Positions 26,494-37,463 of a stretch of 44,259 nucleotides of DNA are shown here, in pieces. The notes under the pieces are model-generated. The model searched no databases, was not told the origin of the DNA, and saw nothing but the letters and a program-made list of their open reading frames with translations. This stretch comes from Syntrophaceae bacterium. Lineage in GTDB: Bacteria; Desulfobacterota; Syntrophia; Syntrophales; Smithellaceae. A program made the translations under genes and the position numbers. Position 1 is the stretch's first letter. Each line of letters opens with the position of its first letter. Location of the stretch: the NCBI GenBank assembly GCA_009773315.1, contig WRPE01000024.1:1-44259 (forward strand), in the 5' to 3' direction.

Positions 26494-27796
26494 AAAAGAA
26501 AAAAAGACAGGCCTCATATTCTTTCCGGCATTTGACTGGGCCATATCCGCCAACCACCCGGAGCGTGAAGAGAGGCTGCTCTATACACAGGATCAGGTTT
26601 TTGAAGAAGGCCTGCTGGATTTTCCCAATATTCTGGAATACAAACCGGGCATCGCCACCTACGCCGATATCAATCGCTGCCATATTTGCGTTCCGAATCC
26701 GCAAAACCTGACAACGAATTCCCATCTTATTTCGGCCGGAGGCGCGATCACCGCCGCACAAAAAGTTCTGACAGGCGAAGTCGATAACGCCTTTGCCCTG
26801 GTTCGACCGCCCGGTCATCATTCCATGCTTGTCGCCCACGGTGCGCGCGGCTTCTGTAATATTAATATTGAAGCCGTGATGGTTGAATATATCCGGCATA
26901 AATTCGGCATTAAGAGAATTGCCATTGTCGATACGGATTGTCATCACGGCGACGGCACCCAGGATATTTACTGGAACGATCCGGATGTCCTGTGTATCTC
27001 CATGCACCAGGATGGACGAACGCTTTATCCGGGAACAGGTTTCATCGACGACTTCGGCGGTCCCAATGCGCTGGGCGCGACCATTAACATTCCCCTGCCA
27101 CCCAGCACGTCAGATGAAGGTTTCCTCTTCGCGCTCGATCATGTCATTCTCCCGATACTGGACGATTTTAAACCGGAAATCATCATCAATTCGGCGGGAC
27201 AGGACAACCATTACAGTGACCCGATCACCAATATGAACTTCAGCGCACAGGGATACGCGCTTTTGAATGAAAAACTCGCGCCCGATATTGCCGTGCTGGA
27301 AGGCGGATATTCCATCGAAAAAGCCCTCCCCTACGTCAATGTCGGCATCATCCTCGCCATGGCCGGGCTGGACTACAGCCAGGTGCGGGAACCGGATTAC
27401 GATGCCCAGCGCATCCGTCAATCGCCGGAAGTAACCAGGTTGATTGAAAACGAAGTAAAGGATGTGATGACGCTGTGGAAGAAAAAGAAGAACCTGAAAA
27501 AACAGATCACCGGATCCGCCGCTTATATCCGCCGCGAAAAGAATATCTATTACGACACAGATGATATCACGGAAAAACAAATCGAAACCGTCCGTGTCTG
27601 CAACGATTGCGGTGGTCTGGTCACGATCGAATCGTCCGCCGATACGGGCAAGAAGATCTACGCGGTGATCCTGCCCAATTCCTGCTGCCCGGAATGCCGT
27701 AAAAACGGCGAAATATTTTTCGACCGGGTCAACAGTTCGCAATACAATCATATTTATTTTCAGGACAGGCAGCGAGACGTCTTTATTGTGAAATAA
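26486..27796 (+). CDS. Histone-deacetylase-fold amidohydrolase with C-terminal zinc ribbon
   Basis: This 436-residue member of the arginase/deacetylase superfamily has RPPGHHSM, the zinc-site and catalytic segment DTDCHHGDGTQD, then SMHQDGRTLYPGTG and LEGGYSIEKAL. Family members remove acyl groups from amines, e.g. polyamines or lysines. A C-terminal extension of about 90 residues includes a zinc ribbon (C372-x2-C375 and C401-x2-C404), not found in plain AcuC proteins. It overlaps the preceding hydantoinase-like gene by 8 bp. The pair may handle an amide or cyclic amide together; this is inference only. Confidence 0.88.
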   Translation: MPEKEKKTGLIFFPAFDWAISANHPEREERLLYTQDQVFEEGLLDFPNILEYKPGIATYADINRCHICVPNPQNLTTNSHLISAGGAITAAQKVLTGEVDNAFALVRPPGHHSMLVAHGARGFCNINIEAVMVEYIRHKFGIKRIAIVDTDCHHGDGTQDIYWNDPDVLCISMHQDGRTLYPGTGFIDDFGGPNALGATINIPLPPSTSDEGFLFALDHVILPILDDFKPEIIINSAGQDNHYSDPITNMNFSAQGYALLNEKLAPDIAVLEGGYSIEKALPYVNVGIILAMAGLDYSQVREPDYDAQRIRQSPEVTRLIENEVKDVMTLWKKKKNLKKQITGSAAYIRREKNIYYDTDDITEKQIETVRVCNDCGGLVTIESSADTGKKIYAVILPNSCCPECRKNGEIFFDRVNSSQYNHIYFQDRQRDVFIVK

Positions 27797-27810
27797 CAAA
27801 GGAGAGCAAA

Positions 27811-28206
27811 ATGGACGACCAACAAATCAAAGAAAGAACACAAAAAACGGCAGAAAAACTCTTCTCCGGCGGCGCGAAACTGGATCGCCCCTATTCATTA
27901 TGGCATGAGTTCGATCCGAAACTGGCCAATGATTTTTCCCGCTTTATTACCGGCAATTTATACTCCCGCGACGTTTTGACGATTCAGGAGCGTCAGATGG
28001 CGGCCTGCGCCATGCTGGCGGCGCTTAAGGCTAGAGATGAACTGAAAGTCCATGCCAATGCCGCGTTAAACGTCGGCTGCGATCCCCGAAAGCTTGTCGA
28101 AATTATTTTCCAGACAGCGACGTATGCCGGCATGCCCGCGGTCAATGAGGCGCTCTGCGCTTTCAAGGAAGTTCTGCAAGCGCGCGATGAGTGGCCGCTC
28201 AAATAA
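27811..28206 (+). CDS. Carboxymuconolactone-decarboxylase-like protein
   Basis: This 131-residue helical protein follows the CMD family pattern: LTIQERQMAACAMLAAL, then ELKVHANAALNVGCDPRKLVEI and QTATYAGMPAVNEAL. The AhpD-type CxxC pair is absent (a DELKVH stretch stands in its place), so a peroxidase role is unlikely and it belongs with the decarboxylase-like members. AAAGGAGAG before ATG 27811 is a good ribosome-binding site. It is 14 bp after the deacetylase-like gene and shares its operon. Confidence 0.85.
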   Translation: MDDQQIKERTQKTAEKLFSGGAKLDRPYSLWHEFDPKLANDFSRFITGNLYSRDVLTIQERQMAACAMLAALKARDELKVHANAALNVGCDPRKLVEIIFQTATYAGMPAVNEALCAFKEVLQARDEWPLK

Positions 28207-28211
28207 TCACC

Positions 28212-29003
28212 ATGAACCAAGCCCAAAAGCAATTGCAGGAACTGATCGCGCTTATTAAAAAACTGCGCGCGCCGGACGGCTGCCCCTGGGACCAGAAGCA
28301 GACAAAACAGGATATCGGCAAGTATCTTCTGGATGAGTCCTATGAAGTTCTCGATGCACTGGCCGAAAACAATCCACGGCACATTCAGGAAGAGCTGGGT
28401 GATCTGCTGTTCCAAATCTTATTTATCGCTGAAATTGCATCCGAGTCCGGAGAGTTTTCACTGGCGGAGGTGATGACAGCCATCAAAGAAAAAATGATCC
28501 GGCGGCATCCGCATGTTTTTGGCGACGTAAAAGTTAATTCCGTCCGGGAAGTAAAAGATAACTGGCAGGAAATCAAAAAGCAGGAACGAGGCGGCAACGC
28601 TCTCGAAGACAATCTCTTCGGCAATATTCCCCGTTCGCTCCCCGCATTGAAAAGAGCACAAAAGATCACTGCCGTTGCCGCCCATTATGGATTTGACTGG
28701 CAAAACGCCGACGACGTCCTGGAAAAACTAAAGGAAGAGCTCTATGAGCTCGCGAGAGCACGGGAAAAAGACGATGCCGGAAAAATTGAAGAAGAAATGG
28801 GCGACATCTTTTTCACATTGGTGAATCTGAGCCGCTTTCTATCAGTGGACGCCGAAACGGCGGCAACCGGAACCATCAATAAATTTCTGCGGCGCTTCGC
28901 CTTTGTGACTGAACAACTTTCCGCCCGCAGTCAATCACTGCAAGACGCGACACTCGACGAAATGGATGCGCTCTGGAACGACGCTAAGAAAATGAGGATC
29001 TGA
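28212..29003 (+). CDS. mazG: Nucleoside triphosphate pyrophosphohydrolase MazG
   Basis: This 263-residue all-alpha NTP pyrophosphatase hydrolyses NTPs to NMP and pyrophosphate as housecleaning. It holds two tandem MazG domains. The first has GCPWDQKQT, then EEs of IQEELGDLLFQILF, and the second has ARAREKDDAGKIEEEMGDIFF. The E-x-x-E-x-D pattern needed for Mg binding is kept in both. The ATG at 28212 is chosen, 5 bp after the CMD-like stop. A GTG at 28191 would overlap that gene. Neither has a clear ribosome-binding site, so translational coupling is likely. Confidence 0.9.
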   Translation: MNQAQKQLQELIALIKKLRAPDGCPWDQKQTKQDIGKYLLDESYEVLDALAENNPRHIQEELGDLLFQILFIAEIASESGEFSLAEVMTAIKEKMIRRHPHVFGDVKVNSVREVKDNWQEIKKQERGGNALEDNLFGNIPRSLPALKRAQKITAVAAHYGFDWQNADDVLEKLKEELYELARAREKDDAGKIEEEMGDIFFTLVNLSRFLSVDAETAATGTINKFLRRFAFVTEQLSARSQSLQDATLDEMDALWNDAKKMRI

Positions 29004-29007
29004 ACAA

Positions 29008-29193
29008 GTGGATTATTTCCTTTGTGTGATGGGGATGGTTTTAATTTTTGAAGGCCTTCCCTATCTGGTTTCACCGGAAAAAATGAAAACCTATCTGATT
29101 AAAATCACAACTCTGCCGGATTCCTCCTTACGGTTTGTCGGTATTTCCGCCATTCTTGTCGGTCTGATTCTGCTTTATTTCGGGCGGCGCTGA
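29008..29193 (+). CDS. DUF2065 small membrane protein
   Basis: This 61-residue protein starts at GTG 29008, 4 bp after mazG. It has two hydrophobic helices: MVLIFEGLPYLVSPEKM and RFVGISAILVGLILLYFGRR. The EGLPYLxxP and GLxLLYxG patterns are characteristic of DUF2065. It is an inner-membrane protein whose function is unknown. Confidence 0.8.
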   Translation: MDYFLCVMGMVLIFEGLPYLVSPEKMKTYLIKITTLPDSSLRFVGISAILVGLILLYFGRR

Positions 29194-29263
29194 TGTAATT
29201 GATTGACAGCCGCAGTTTATTCTGATTACTTGTCCAAGATTTTCCACTTTTGTCAGGGACGCT

Positions 29264-30304
29264 ATGAATTTAAAGGATTTTTCATATTTTTTACCCGATG
29301 AGCTCATCGCGCAATACCCCCGTCCACAAAGGGATGCTTCACGCATGATGATGCTTCATCGCCAGGAAAAGACGCTCAAAGACAGCCAATTTTCTTCCTT
29401 ACCGGACTATCTGCAACAAGGCGATGTTCTGGTCGTCAACGACTCCCGTGTCATTCCGGCCAGGATTTACGGCAAAAAAGCCACCGGAGCGATTCTCGAA
29501 ATATTGCTTTTGACCTGCAAAGAAAAGAAAGACGGCTTAGAGTTGTGGGAAGTGCTGGCACGCCCTGGAAAAAGGATAAATGAAAATGACACGATTGATC
29601 TGGGACATTCCTGTGAGGCAAAGGTCGTAGCCCGTCTCTCTGATAAAAAGTGGCTCATGGCATTTAGCGCGGCCAATGGCTTTGGAAATTACCTGGAACG
29701 CTTCGGACGCGCCCCCCTGCCCCCCTATATTAAGCGAAAAAAGAGCGTTGGGCCAGACAATACTAAAGATCGCGAGCGCTACCAGACCATTTATGCAAAA
29801 ACCGCCGGCTCTATTGCCGCGCCAACCGCCGGTTTGCATTTTTCAGCAGATGTCCTCAAAGCTTTACACGCTAAAGGCGTTCAGATCGCGGCTATTACAC
29901 TGCATGTCGGCATTGGCACTTTTTTACCTATTGAAACCGACATCGTTGAAAACCATGTCATGGAGATGGAATTTTTTGAAATTAGCCCTGGTGCGGCGGA
30001 AAAAATCAATAATGCTAAGCGGGTCATTGCCGTAGGCACAACCTCCACCCGAACTTTGGAGAGCGTGGCCGATAAAAACGGATACATCACACCCCAATCG
30101 GGCGAAACTCGTCATTATATCTATCCCGGCTATTCTTTTAAAAGAGTGAATGGACTATTGACCAATTTTCATCTGCCCCAATCATCGTTATTTTTGCTGG
30201 TCTGCGCTTTTGCCGGTACGGATTTTATAAAGAAGGCCTATGCTCAGGCCGTTGAAAACCGTTATTTATTTTATAGCTACGGCGACTGCATGCTGATTAT
30301 TTAG
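29264..30304 (+). CDS. queA: S-adenosylmethionine:tRNA ribosyltransferase-isomerase QueA
   Basis: This 346-residue enzyme transfers and isomerises the ribosyl part of SAM to preQ1-tRNA, giving epoxyqueuosine. Visible marks are YFLPDELIAQYP at the start, VVNDSRVIPARIYG, RFGRAPLPPYIKR, then TAGLHFSADVL and LHVGIGTF. TNFHLPQSSLFLLV and YSYGDCMLI close the protein. Length is typical. A start at ATG 29264 gives the family N-terminus. tgt follows after about 80 bp containing a strong hairpin. Confidence 0.95.
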   Translation: MNLKDFSYFLPDELIAQYPRPQRDASRMMMLHRQEKTLKDSQFSSLPDYLQQGDVLVVNDSRVIPARIYGKKATGAILEILLLTCKEKKDGLELWEVLARPGKRINENDTIDLGHSCEAKVVARLSDKKWLMAFSAANGFGNYLERFGRAPLPPYIKRKKSVGPDNTKDRERYQTIYAKTAGSIAAPTAGLHFSADVLKALHAKGVQIAAITLHVGIGTFLPIETDIVENHVMEMEFFEISPGAAEKINNAKRVIAVGTTSTRTLESVADKNGYITPQSGETRHYIYPGYSFKRVNGLLTNFHLPQSSLFLLVCAFAGTDFIKKAYAQAVENRYLFYSYGDCMLII

Positions 30305-30311
30305 TAAGTTA

Positions 30312-31490
<1,179 letters not shown>

Positions 31491-31539
31491 GATTTTAAAA
31501 AATTCTGATAAAAAAACAAATTTTAAGGAGGAACTAAAA

Positions 31540-31902
31540 TTGATATCAACAGCATACGCAATGGGCGGCAATCAAGGCACACCGGGAGCACAAGGGGCAG
31601 GCGGCTTCGGTGATTGGAGTTTTATCATTATGATGGTGGTCATTTTCGCCATTTTTTACTTTTTGATGATTCGTCCGCAACAAAAAAAGCAGAAAGAACT
31701 CAAAGCGCTGCTGGATAACCTCGCCTACGGCGATACGGTTATGACCACCGGCGGCATTCACGGCAAGATATCCGGTTTGGCCGATGCGGTCGTCACGCTG
31801 GAAATTGCCGACAAAGTACGAATTAAAATCGCGCGAAGCGCTATCGGCGCTGTTATTCAGAAGGCGGGTTCACCGGCCCCCTCACCTGCGACAAAGCCAT
31901 AG
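31540..31902 (+). CDS. yajC: Preprotein translocase subunit YajC
   Basis: This 120-residue inner-membrane partner of SecDF has a single transmembrane helix (WSFIIMMVVIFAIFYFLMI) followed by RPQQKKQKELKALL, then GDTVMTTGGIHGKI. All are typical. The start is TTG 31540: AAGGAGG lies 8 nt upstream and the only other candidate is an internal Met at residue 8. A Pro/Ala-rich tail ends the protein. secD follows after 18 bp. Confidence 0.93.
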   Translation: MISTAYAMGGNQGTPGAQGAGGFGDWSFIIMMVVIFAIFYFLMIRPQQKKQKELKALLDNLAYGDTVMTTGGIHGKISGLADAVVTLEIADKVRIKIARSAIGAVIQKAGSPAPSPATKP

Positions 31903-31920
31903 CATAGAAAGGGGCATTTC

Positions 31921-33522
31921 ATGTTCAAATCTTTAAAGATCAGGCTAGCTATCACGTTAATTGTGTGTCTTGCTGCTTTGTACTTCTTGATACCGACCTT
32001 TATTTCCGATATTCCGTCCCCGTGGAATCAATATCTGCCCAAGGAAAAAATTCATCTGGGTCTGGATTTACAGGGCGGGATGCACCTTGTTCTGGAAATT
32101 GATACGGATAAAGCTTTGGAAGCCATGATGGAAAGAACCTCCAATGATTTAAAAGAATCATTGATGGAAAACAAAGTCCGTTTCCGGAATGTGGAAAAAG
32201 CCAAAGGCGCTACGATTTCACTGGAACTGACCGATGCGGCAGGCAAAACCGCTCTAGAAAAATTATTGAAAGACCAGTTTCCTGATCTGGAAATAGCCTC
32301 AACCACCCCGCGCGAAGGCGGACAATTAATCCATTTAAAAATCAATGACAAAAGAGCGGTCGATCTGAAAAAAATGACCGTTGAACACTCACTGGAAACC
32401 ATCCGTAATCGCGTGGACCAGTTTGGCGTCTCGGAACCGGAAATTATACCGGAAGGCAACGACCGCATATTGATTCAGTTACCGGGTATTAAAGATCCGG
32501 AAAGAGCTAAAAATCTGATCGGCAAAACGGCGCTTTTGGAATTCAAAATCGTTGACGAGGAAAATTCTCTTGACGAAGCACTACGCGGCAATATTCCCGA
32601 AGGCTCCATTATTGCTTACGGCACGCGCGAGGATAAATCCAGCGGTCAAAGAGGTCAGGTGCCTTATTTATTAAAAAACAAAACGCTCCTGACCGGCGCG
32701 TCGCTGGAAACCGCCAAAGTGCAGATTTCCGACCGGTTCGGCGAGCCTCACGTCTCTATTAAATTTAATGCGCAGGGCGCGGCCGATTTTGACCGCATTA
32801 CCAACGAAAACGTCCGCAAACGCCTGGCAATCGTTCTTGACGGCGTCGTCCATTCAGCGCCCGTCATTCAGGAAAGAATATCCGGCGGACAGGCACAGAT
32901 TACCGGCAATTTCACCATGGATGAATCGCGCGATCTGGCCATTGTCTTACGCGCCGGCGCTCTGCCGGCCCCGGTCAATATTCTGGAAGAAAGAACTGTT
33001 GGTCCATCGCTGGGAAGCGATTCGATCCGGCAAGGCATTATGGCCACCATTATCGGCTCGCTTTTAGTTTTTCTGTTTATGCTTGTTTATTACCGGCTTT
33101 TCGGCCTGGTGGCCGATATTGCCCTCGCCATGAATATATTTCTGATCCTGGCTGTTCTGGCGGCCTTTCAGGCAAACCTGACTCTGCCCGGCATCGCCGG
33201 TATGCTCCTCACGATCGGCGTCGCGGTAGATGCAAACATTCTGATCTTTGAAAGAATCCGCGAAGAATTGCGGACCGGGAAGACAGCCCGCCTGTCGCTT
33301 GATACAGGTTATGACAGGGCTCTCATTACAATCATTGACACACATGTCTCGGGTATCCTCGCTGCTCTTGTTCTGTTGTATTTCGGGACAGGCCCGATTA
33401 AGGGATTCGCGGTAACAACGACCATTGGGCTTTGTGTCAGCCTTTTTACCGCCGTCTTTATTACGCGAGTGATTTTCGACTACTTCACCCAGAACTATAA
33501 CATTAAGAAATTGAGCATTTAA
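31921..33522 (+). CDS. secD: Protein-export membrane protein SecD
   Basis: This 533-residue RND-type membrane protein uses the proton gradient to pull secreted proteins across the membrane with SecF. It starts with one transmembrane helix (about 8-27), followed by LGLDLQGGMHLVLEID. A large periplasmic domain follows (SVSEPEII-like FGVSEPEI, GRLAIVLDG-like KRLAIVLDGVVHSAP). Five helices follow, with VGPSLGSDSIRQG and GVAVDANILIFERIREEL. AGAAAGGGG precedes the ATG. The gene is intact. Confidence 0.95.
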   Translation: MFKSLKIRLAITLIVCLAALYFLIPTFISDIPSPWNQYLPKEKIHLGLDLQGGMHLVLEIDTDKALEAMMERTSNDLKESLMENKVRFRNVEKAKGATISLELTDAAGKTALEKLLKDQFPDLEIASTTPREGGQLIHLKINDKRAVDLKKMTVEHSLETIRNRVDQFGVSEPEIIPEGNDRILIQLPGIKDPERAKNLIGKTALLEFKIVDEENSLDEALRGNIPEGSIIAYGTREDKSSGQRGQVPYLLKNKTLLTGASLETAKVQISDRFGEPHVSIKFNAQGAADFDRITNENVRKRLAIVLDGVVHSAPVIQERISGGQAQITGNFTMDESRDLAIVLRAGALPAPVNILEERTVGPSLGSDSIRQGIMATIIGSLLVFLFMLVYYRLFGLVADIALAMNIFLILAVLAAFQANLTLPGIAGMLLTIGVAVDANILIFERIREELRTGKTARLSLDTGYDRALITIIDTHVSGILAALVLLYFGTGPIKGFAVTTTIGLCVSLFTAVFITRVIFDYFTQNYNIKKLSI

Positions 33523-33549
33523 AATTCAAGCGCAAGCAGGAGATAGAGT

Positions 33550-34464
33550 ATGAGCATGGAGTTGATAAAACCAGGTGTTAATATAGATTTTGTCGGAAAA
33601 ATGAAGTACGCGATGGCTTTTTCAGCCATCCTGCTTCTCATCGGTATCGGATCGGTTATCTATCATGGCGGCTTTAATCTTGGCATTGATTTTGACGGCG
33701 GCTCAATCATTCAGGTTAAATTTTCAAAAAATGTTTCCGCCGATCAGATTCGTGCGTCTCTCAAATCAACAAAACTGGGAGACAGCACGATTCAGCAGTT
33801 TGGTGTCAATGAATTTTTAATTCGTACCCATGAGTCTTTTTCCGAGCAGAAGATGTTGGCTGCCAATGTGGAACAACCGCTCTCTGCTGTTTTCAATAAA
33901 GATTATGAGATCAGGCGTGTGGAAGTGGTCGGCGCTAAAGTCAGCTCGGATTTCAAACGCAAAGCGATTGTCGCCATTATCCTTTCCTGGCTGGCTATCC
34001 TGATTTATGTGACCTGGCGCTTTGAATTTCGCTACGCGGCGGGAGGAATTCTTGCTCTGGTTCACGACACCCTGATTGTGGTCGGAGCTGTTTCTCTTAT
34101 GAACATGGAATTCACCATAAACATTCTAGCGGCGCTCATTTTTGTTATCGGTTATTCCATTAATGACACTATTGTTACGCTGGATAGAATTCGGGAAATT
34201 GTAAAACGGAACCCCAAACAAAAACTGAGTGATGTCATCAATTTGGCCATCAATGAAACCCTCAGCAGAACGATCTTAACATCTCTTACTGTATTTCTCA
34301 CGCTTTTGGCGCTGTATATTTTCGGCGGAGCGGTCATCCGCGATTTTGCCTTTGCCATGCTAGTCGGCACTGTCATCGGTTCCTATTCCACAATCTATAT
34401 CGCTTGCACGAGTGTGCTGCTTTTTGAAAATTTGCAGCTTTCAAAATTGAAGAGGGCGAAATAA
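33550..34464 (+). CDS. secF: Protein-export membrane protein SecF
   Basis: This 304-residue partner of SecD has six membrane helices. LGIDFDGGSIIQVKF is the first periplasmic signature, then VEVVGAKVSSDFKRKAI, and the SecF motif INDTIVTLDRIREI on helix 4-5, close to the end. AGGAGATAG precedes ATG 33550, 27 bp after secD. It forms the SecDF-YajC complex with the two preceding genes. Confidence 0.95.
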   Translation: MSMELIKPGVNIDFVGKMKYAMAFSAILLLIGIGSVIYHGGFNLGIDFDGGSIIQVKFSKNVSADQIRASLKSTKLGDSTIQQFGVNEFLIRTHESFSEQKMLAANVEQPLSAVFNKDYEIRRVEVVGAKVSSDFKRKAIVAIILSWLAILIYVTWRFEFRYAAGGILALVHDTLIVVGAVSLMNMEFTINILAALIFVIGYSINDTIVTLDRIREIVKRNPKQKLSDVINLAINETLSRTILTSLTVFLTLLALYIFGGAVIRDFAFAMLVGTVIGSYSTIYIACTSVLLFENLQLSKLKRAK

Positions 34465-34466
34465 AA

Positions 34467-34979
34467 TTGTCATCCTTGGCCACGACGGGATTTGTTGTTT
34501 TTATTTTAATATTGTTTATCGGTATTTATCTGACTTTGTTCAGATTACCCGGAACCGTCATTATTTTCCTGGACGTTTTGCTCTACGCCTTTTTTACCGG
34601 TTTTGCACAAGTCGGGTGGAAAGTTCTTTTGTTCCTCTTTGTCTTTTCCATTCTGGCTGAGAGTCTTGATTTTTTGCCTGGATTGACCCAAGCGCACAAA
34701 GCCCCCGTCATCAAGAAATCCCTCTGGGGCGCCGCCATTGGCGCGGCAGTGGGCATGATTATTTTTACGCCTCTTTTCTGGGGACTCGGCATCTGGGGGG
34801 GGTTTTTCCTCGGAGGATTGGCAGGATTACTCATCATGGAATTATTCCGTCAGTCCAGGTTAAGAGGTCCCCATCAGGTATCCAACCGGGCTTTCTTTGC
34901 CATGATCGGTCAGAGAGTCGTTAAGGGTTTCTTTGCCCTGATCATGATTTTTGTTTCTCTATCCAATATTTACTCTTAG
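34467..34979 (+). CDS. DUF456 membrane protein
   Basis: This 170-residue protein has four or so hydrophobic segments and glycine-rich turns (GAAIGAAVGMIIFTPLFWGLG and GGFFLGGLAGLLIMELF, between them). Both turns are typical of DUF456. The start is TTG 34467, two bases after the secF stop. It lies between secF and lepB in the same operon and has no known function. Confidence 0.82.
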   Translation: MSSLATTGFVVFILILFIGIYLTLFRLPGTVIIFLDVLLYAFFTGFAQVGWKVLLFLFVFSILAESLDFLPGLTQAHKAPVIKKSLWGAAIGAAVGMIIFTPLFWGLGIWGGFFLGGLAGLLIMELFRQSRLRGPHQVSNRAFFAMIGQRVVKGFFALIMIFVSLSNIYS

Positions 34980-34994
34980 GAGTTGGCCCCTGCC

Positions 34995-35681
34995 ATGAAT
35001 GGAAAAAAAATTAATCCCAAAGATATAACCCAGGAAAAGCTGAAGGAATCCAAAAAGGAAACCGCAAAATCAAAAGTTCAAGAATATATTGAAGCGATTA
35101 TTATCGCAATATTAATCGCCGTCTTGATTCGTACCTTCATCATTCAGGCCTATAAAATCCCTTCCCGGTCGATGGTGCCCGCACTGCTCGTCGGCGATCA
35201 TCTTCTGGTCAACAAATTCATTTACGGCATCAAAATACCCATCATCAGAAAAATCATTCTGCCCATCTCCGACCCAAAAAGTGGCGATATTATTGTTTTT
35301 ATTTACCCCAATGACCGCACCAAAGATTATATTAAACGCGTCGTCGGCGTGGGCGGCGATAAAATAGAGATTAAAAATAAAGATATATTTATCAATGACA
35401 AACCCTATAAAGACTCATTCGGCATCTATTCCGACAACGTCACCTACCCGGCGGTCATGCAGCCACGCGATAATTTTGGCCCGGTAAACGTTCCCCAGGG
35501 ATCGCTTTTTGTGATGGGCGACAACCGTGACGAAAGCGCTGACAGCCGCTTCTGGGGTTTCGTTGACTTAAAAGACGTGGAAGGGAAAGCGCTCATTATC
35601 TACTGGTCTTGGAACAGCGAAGAACAAGACAATATCCTTCGGAAAATTCGCTGGGAACGTTTGGGAAATATGCTGCACTAA
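34995..35681 (+). CDS. lepB: Signal peptidase I
   Basis: This 228-residue membrane serine peptidase removes signal peptides. One N-terminal transmembrane helix (about 31-50) is followed by the catalytic Ser59 in IPSRSMVPAL and the Lys114 of DYIKRVVGVGGD. GDNRDESADSRFWG is the third signature. ATG 34995 is chosen because AGGAG lies about 12 nt upstream; a TTG at 34983 touches that site directly. It ends the yajC-secDF-DUF456-lepB group. Confidence 0.94.
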   Translation: MNGKKINPKDITQEKLKESKKETAKSKVQEYIEAIIIAILIAVLIRTFIIQAYKIPSRSMVPALLVGDHLLVNKFIYGIKIPIIRKIILPISDPKSGDIIVFIYPNDRTKDYIKRVVGVGGDKIEIKNKDIFINDKPYKDSFGIYSDNVTYPAVMQPRDNFGPVNVPQGSLFVMGDNRDESADSRFWGFVDLKDVEGKALIIYWSWNSEEQDNILRKIRWERLGNMLH

Positions 35682-35709
35682 TCAGCATTCGCCTTGTCCA
35701 TCTTTTATC

Positions 35710-35738
35710 TTGACAGGCATGACGGCAAGTTGTATTGA
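35710..35738 (+). promoter_or_regulatory. Putative promoter of the pyr operon
   Basis: TTGACA (35710-35715) is a full -35 match, followed after 17 bp by the weak -10 TATTGA (35733-35738). Transcription would start near 35745, just before the PyrR hairpin at 35751. The weak -10 makes this tentative. Confidence 0.4.
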
Positions 35739-35750
35739 CTTTGCAAATAA

Positions 35751-35783
35751 CCTTTTAAATTAATCCGGTGAGATTGAAAAAGG
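35751..35783 (+). promoter_or_regulatory. PyrR-binding hairpin (anti-antiterminator)
   Basis: AATCCGGTGAGATT (35762-35775) matches the PyrR binding consensus ARUCCNGNGAGGYU except for one base, and that base restores a U-A pair. It folds as AAUC/GAUU closing a CGGUGA hexaloop on top of a lower stem CCTTTT/AAAAAGG (35751-35756, 35777-35783). The 3' arm GAAAAAGG can instead pair with CCTTTCTC in the following terminator. This is the layout of the PyrR attenuators. Confidence 0.8.
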
Positions 35784-35791
35784 ACGATGTA

Positions 35792-35878
35792 ATGAAAATA
35801 TTAAAACTAAAGTCAATTAAGGCCTTTCTCCGCAAGGGGAAGGGCCTTTTTTATGTCTGTTCACGAATTTTTAACTAA
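35792..35878 (+). CDS. Possible 28-codon leader peptide overlapping the attenuator
   Basis: The short frame starts MKILKLKSIKAF and runs through the whole terminator hairpin, stopping at TAA 35876-35878. AGGA with 7 nt spacing precedes the ATG and lies in the 3' arm of the PyrR hairpin, so PyrR binding would hide it. It could be translated and influence the attenuator, or be chance. No homology is claimed. Confidence 0.35.
   Translation: MKILKLKSIKAFLRKGKGLFYVCSRIFN
35819..35852 (+). terminator. Attenuator terminator upstream of pyrR
   Basis: AAGGCCTTTCTCC (35819-35831) and GGGGAAGGGCCTT (35836-35848) form a 13-bp stem with two G-U pairs, a GCAA loop and six U (35847-35852). It ends about 105 bp before the pyrR start. 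It also closes any read-through from lepB. Confidence 0.88.
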
Positions 35879-35948
35879 TGGCGCTCCGGATTGCTTTGGC
35901 GACGGAATATCGTTTCAAGGATAACGAAAATTCATAATGAGTAATTGA

Positions 35949-36506
<558 letters not shown>

Positions 36507-36533
36507 TTTTTAAAATATAAACAAGGCAAACCT

Positions 36534-37463
36534 ATGATGAAACTTGAAAAAAAAGATATCCTCGGTATCCGGGAAATGACCGTCGACGAAATTAATCTGA
36601 TTCTGGAAACCGCCGAATCTTTTCTGGAAATTTCGACACGCGATATTAAAAAAGTCCCCACGCTACGCGGCAAAAGCGTGATCAACCTGTTTTATGAAGC
36701 CAGCACACGGACACGAACATCTTTTGAGATTGCCGGAAAAAGACTCAGCGCCGATACCATCAACATATCCGCATCGACCAGCTCCGTCGTCAAAGGCGAA
36801 ACCCTCATAGACACCGCGCGCAATCTCGAAGCCATGAACCCAGACATTATTGTGATCCGGCATAGCGCTGCCGGCGCTCCGCACTTGTTGGCCTCGCTCG
36901 TCTCTCAATCCATCATCAATGCCGGTGACGGCGCACATGAACATCCCTCTCAGGCCCTGCTCGACATGATGACGATTAAAGCCAAAAAAGGTAAAATCGA
37001 CGGATTGAAAATCGCGCTTGTCGGCGATATTCTGCATAGCCGGGTTGCCCGGTCCAATATTTACGGCTTGTCCAAAATGGGCGCCGAGGTAGTCGTGGCC
37101 GGCCCCGCCACCATGATACCGCGCGATATCGAGCGGATGGGCGTGAAGGTTTACACAAAACTTGACGATGCGATTGCAGACGCCGACGTCGTGATGATGC
37201 TGCGTATTCAGTTGGAGCGGCAAAAGCAAAACATCTTCCCATCGCTTCGTGAGTATGCACAGCATTATTGCCTGAATCGCAACAACATTAAACTGGCTAA
37301 AGATGATGTCATCGTCATGCACCCTGGCCCCATGAACCGCGGCGTAGAAATTTCGCCCGACATCGCCGACGATCCGAACTATTCCGTCATTCTTGACCAA
37401 GTCAATAACGGCGTCGCCGTCAGAATGGCGCTGCTTTACCTGCTCTCCGGAGGAAACGAATGA
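36534..37463 (+). CDS. pyrB: Aspartate carbamoyltransferase, catalytic subunit
   Basis: This 309-residue enzyme makes carbamoyl-aspartate, the first committed step of pyrimidine synthesis. Carbamoyl-phosphate motif [15 protein letters not shown] is near residue 55. The aspartate-binding part has [11 protein letters not shown] and [15 protein letters not shown] 36534 or the adjacent ATG 36537 may start it. No pyrI regulatory chain is present; control probably lies in the PyrR attenuator. It overlaps pyrC by 4 bp. Confidence 0.95.
   Translation: MMKLEKKDILGIREMTVDEINLILETAESFLEISTRDIKKVPTLRGKSVINLFYEASTRTRTSFEIAGKRLSADTINISASTSSVVKGETLIDTARNLEAMNPDIIVIRHSAAGAPHLLASLVSQSIINAGDGAHEHPSQALLDMMTIKAKKGKIDGLKIALVGDILHSRVARSNIYGLSKMGAEVVVAGPATMIPRDIERMGVKVYTKLDDAIADADVVMMLRIQLERQKQNIFPSLREYAQHYCLNRNNIKLAKDDVIVMHPGPMNRGVEISPDIADDPNYSVILDQVNNGVAVRMALLYLLSGGNE

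Noticed and set aside
27110-27799. 229-codon minus-strand frame opposite the deacetylase-like gene
   Set aside because: Antisense shadow of a well-supported gene.
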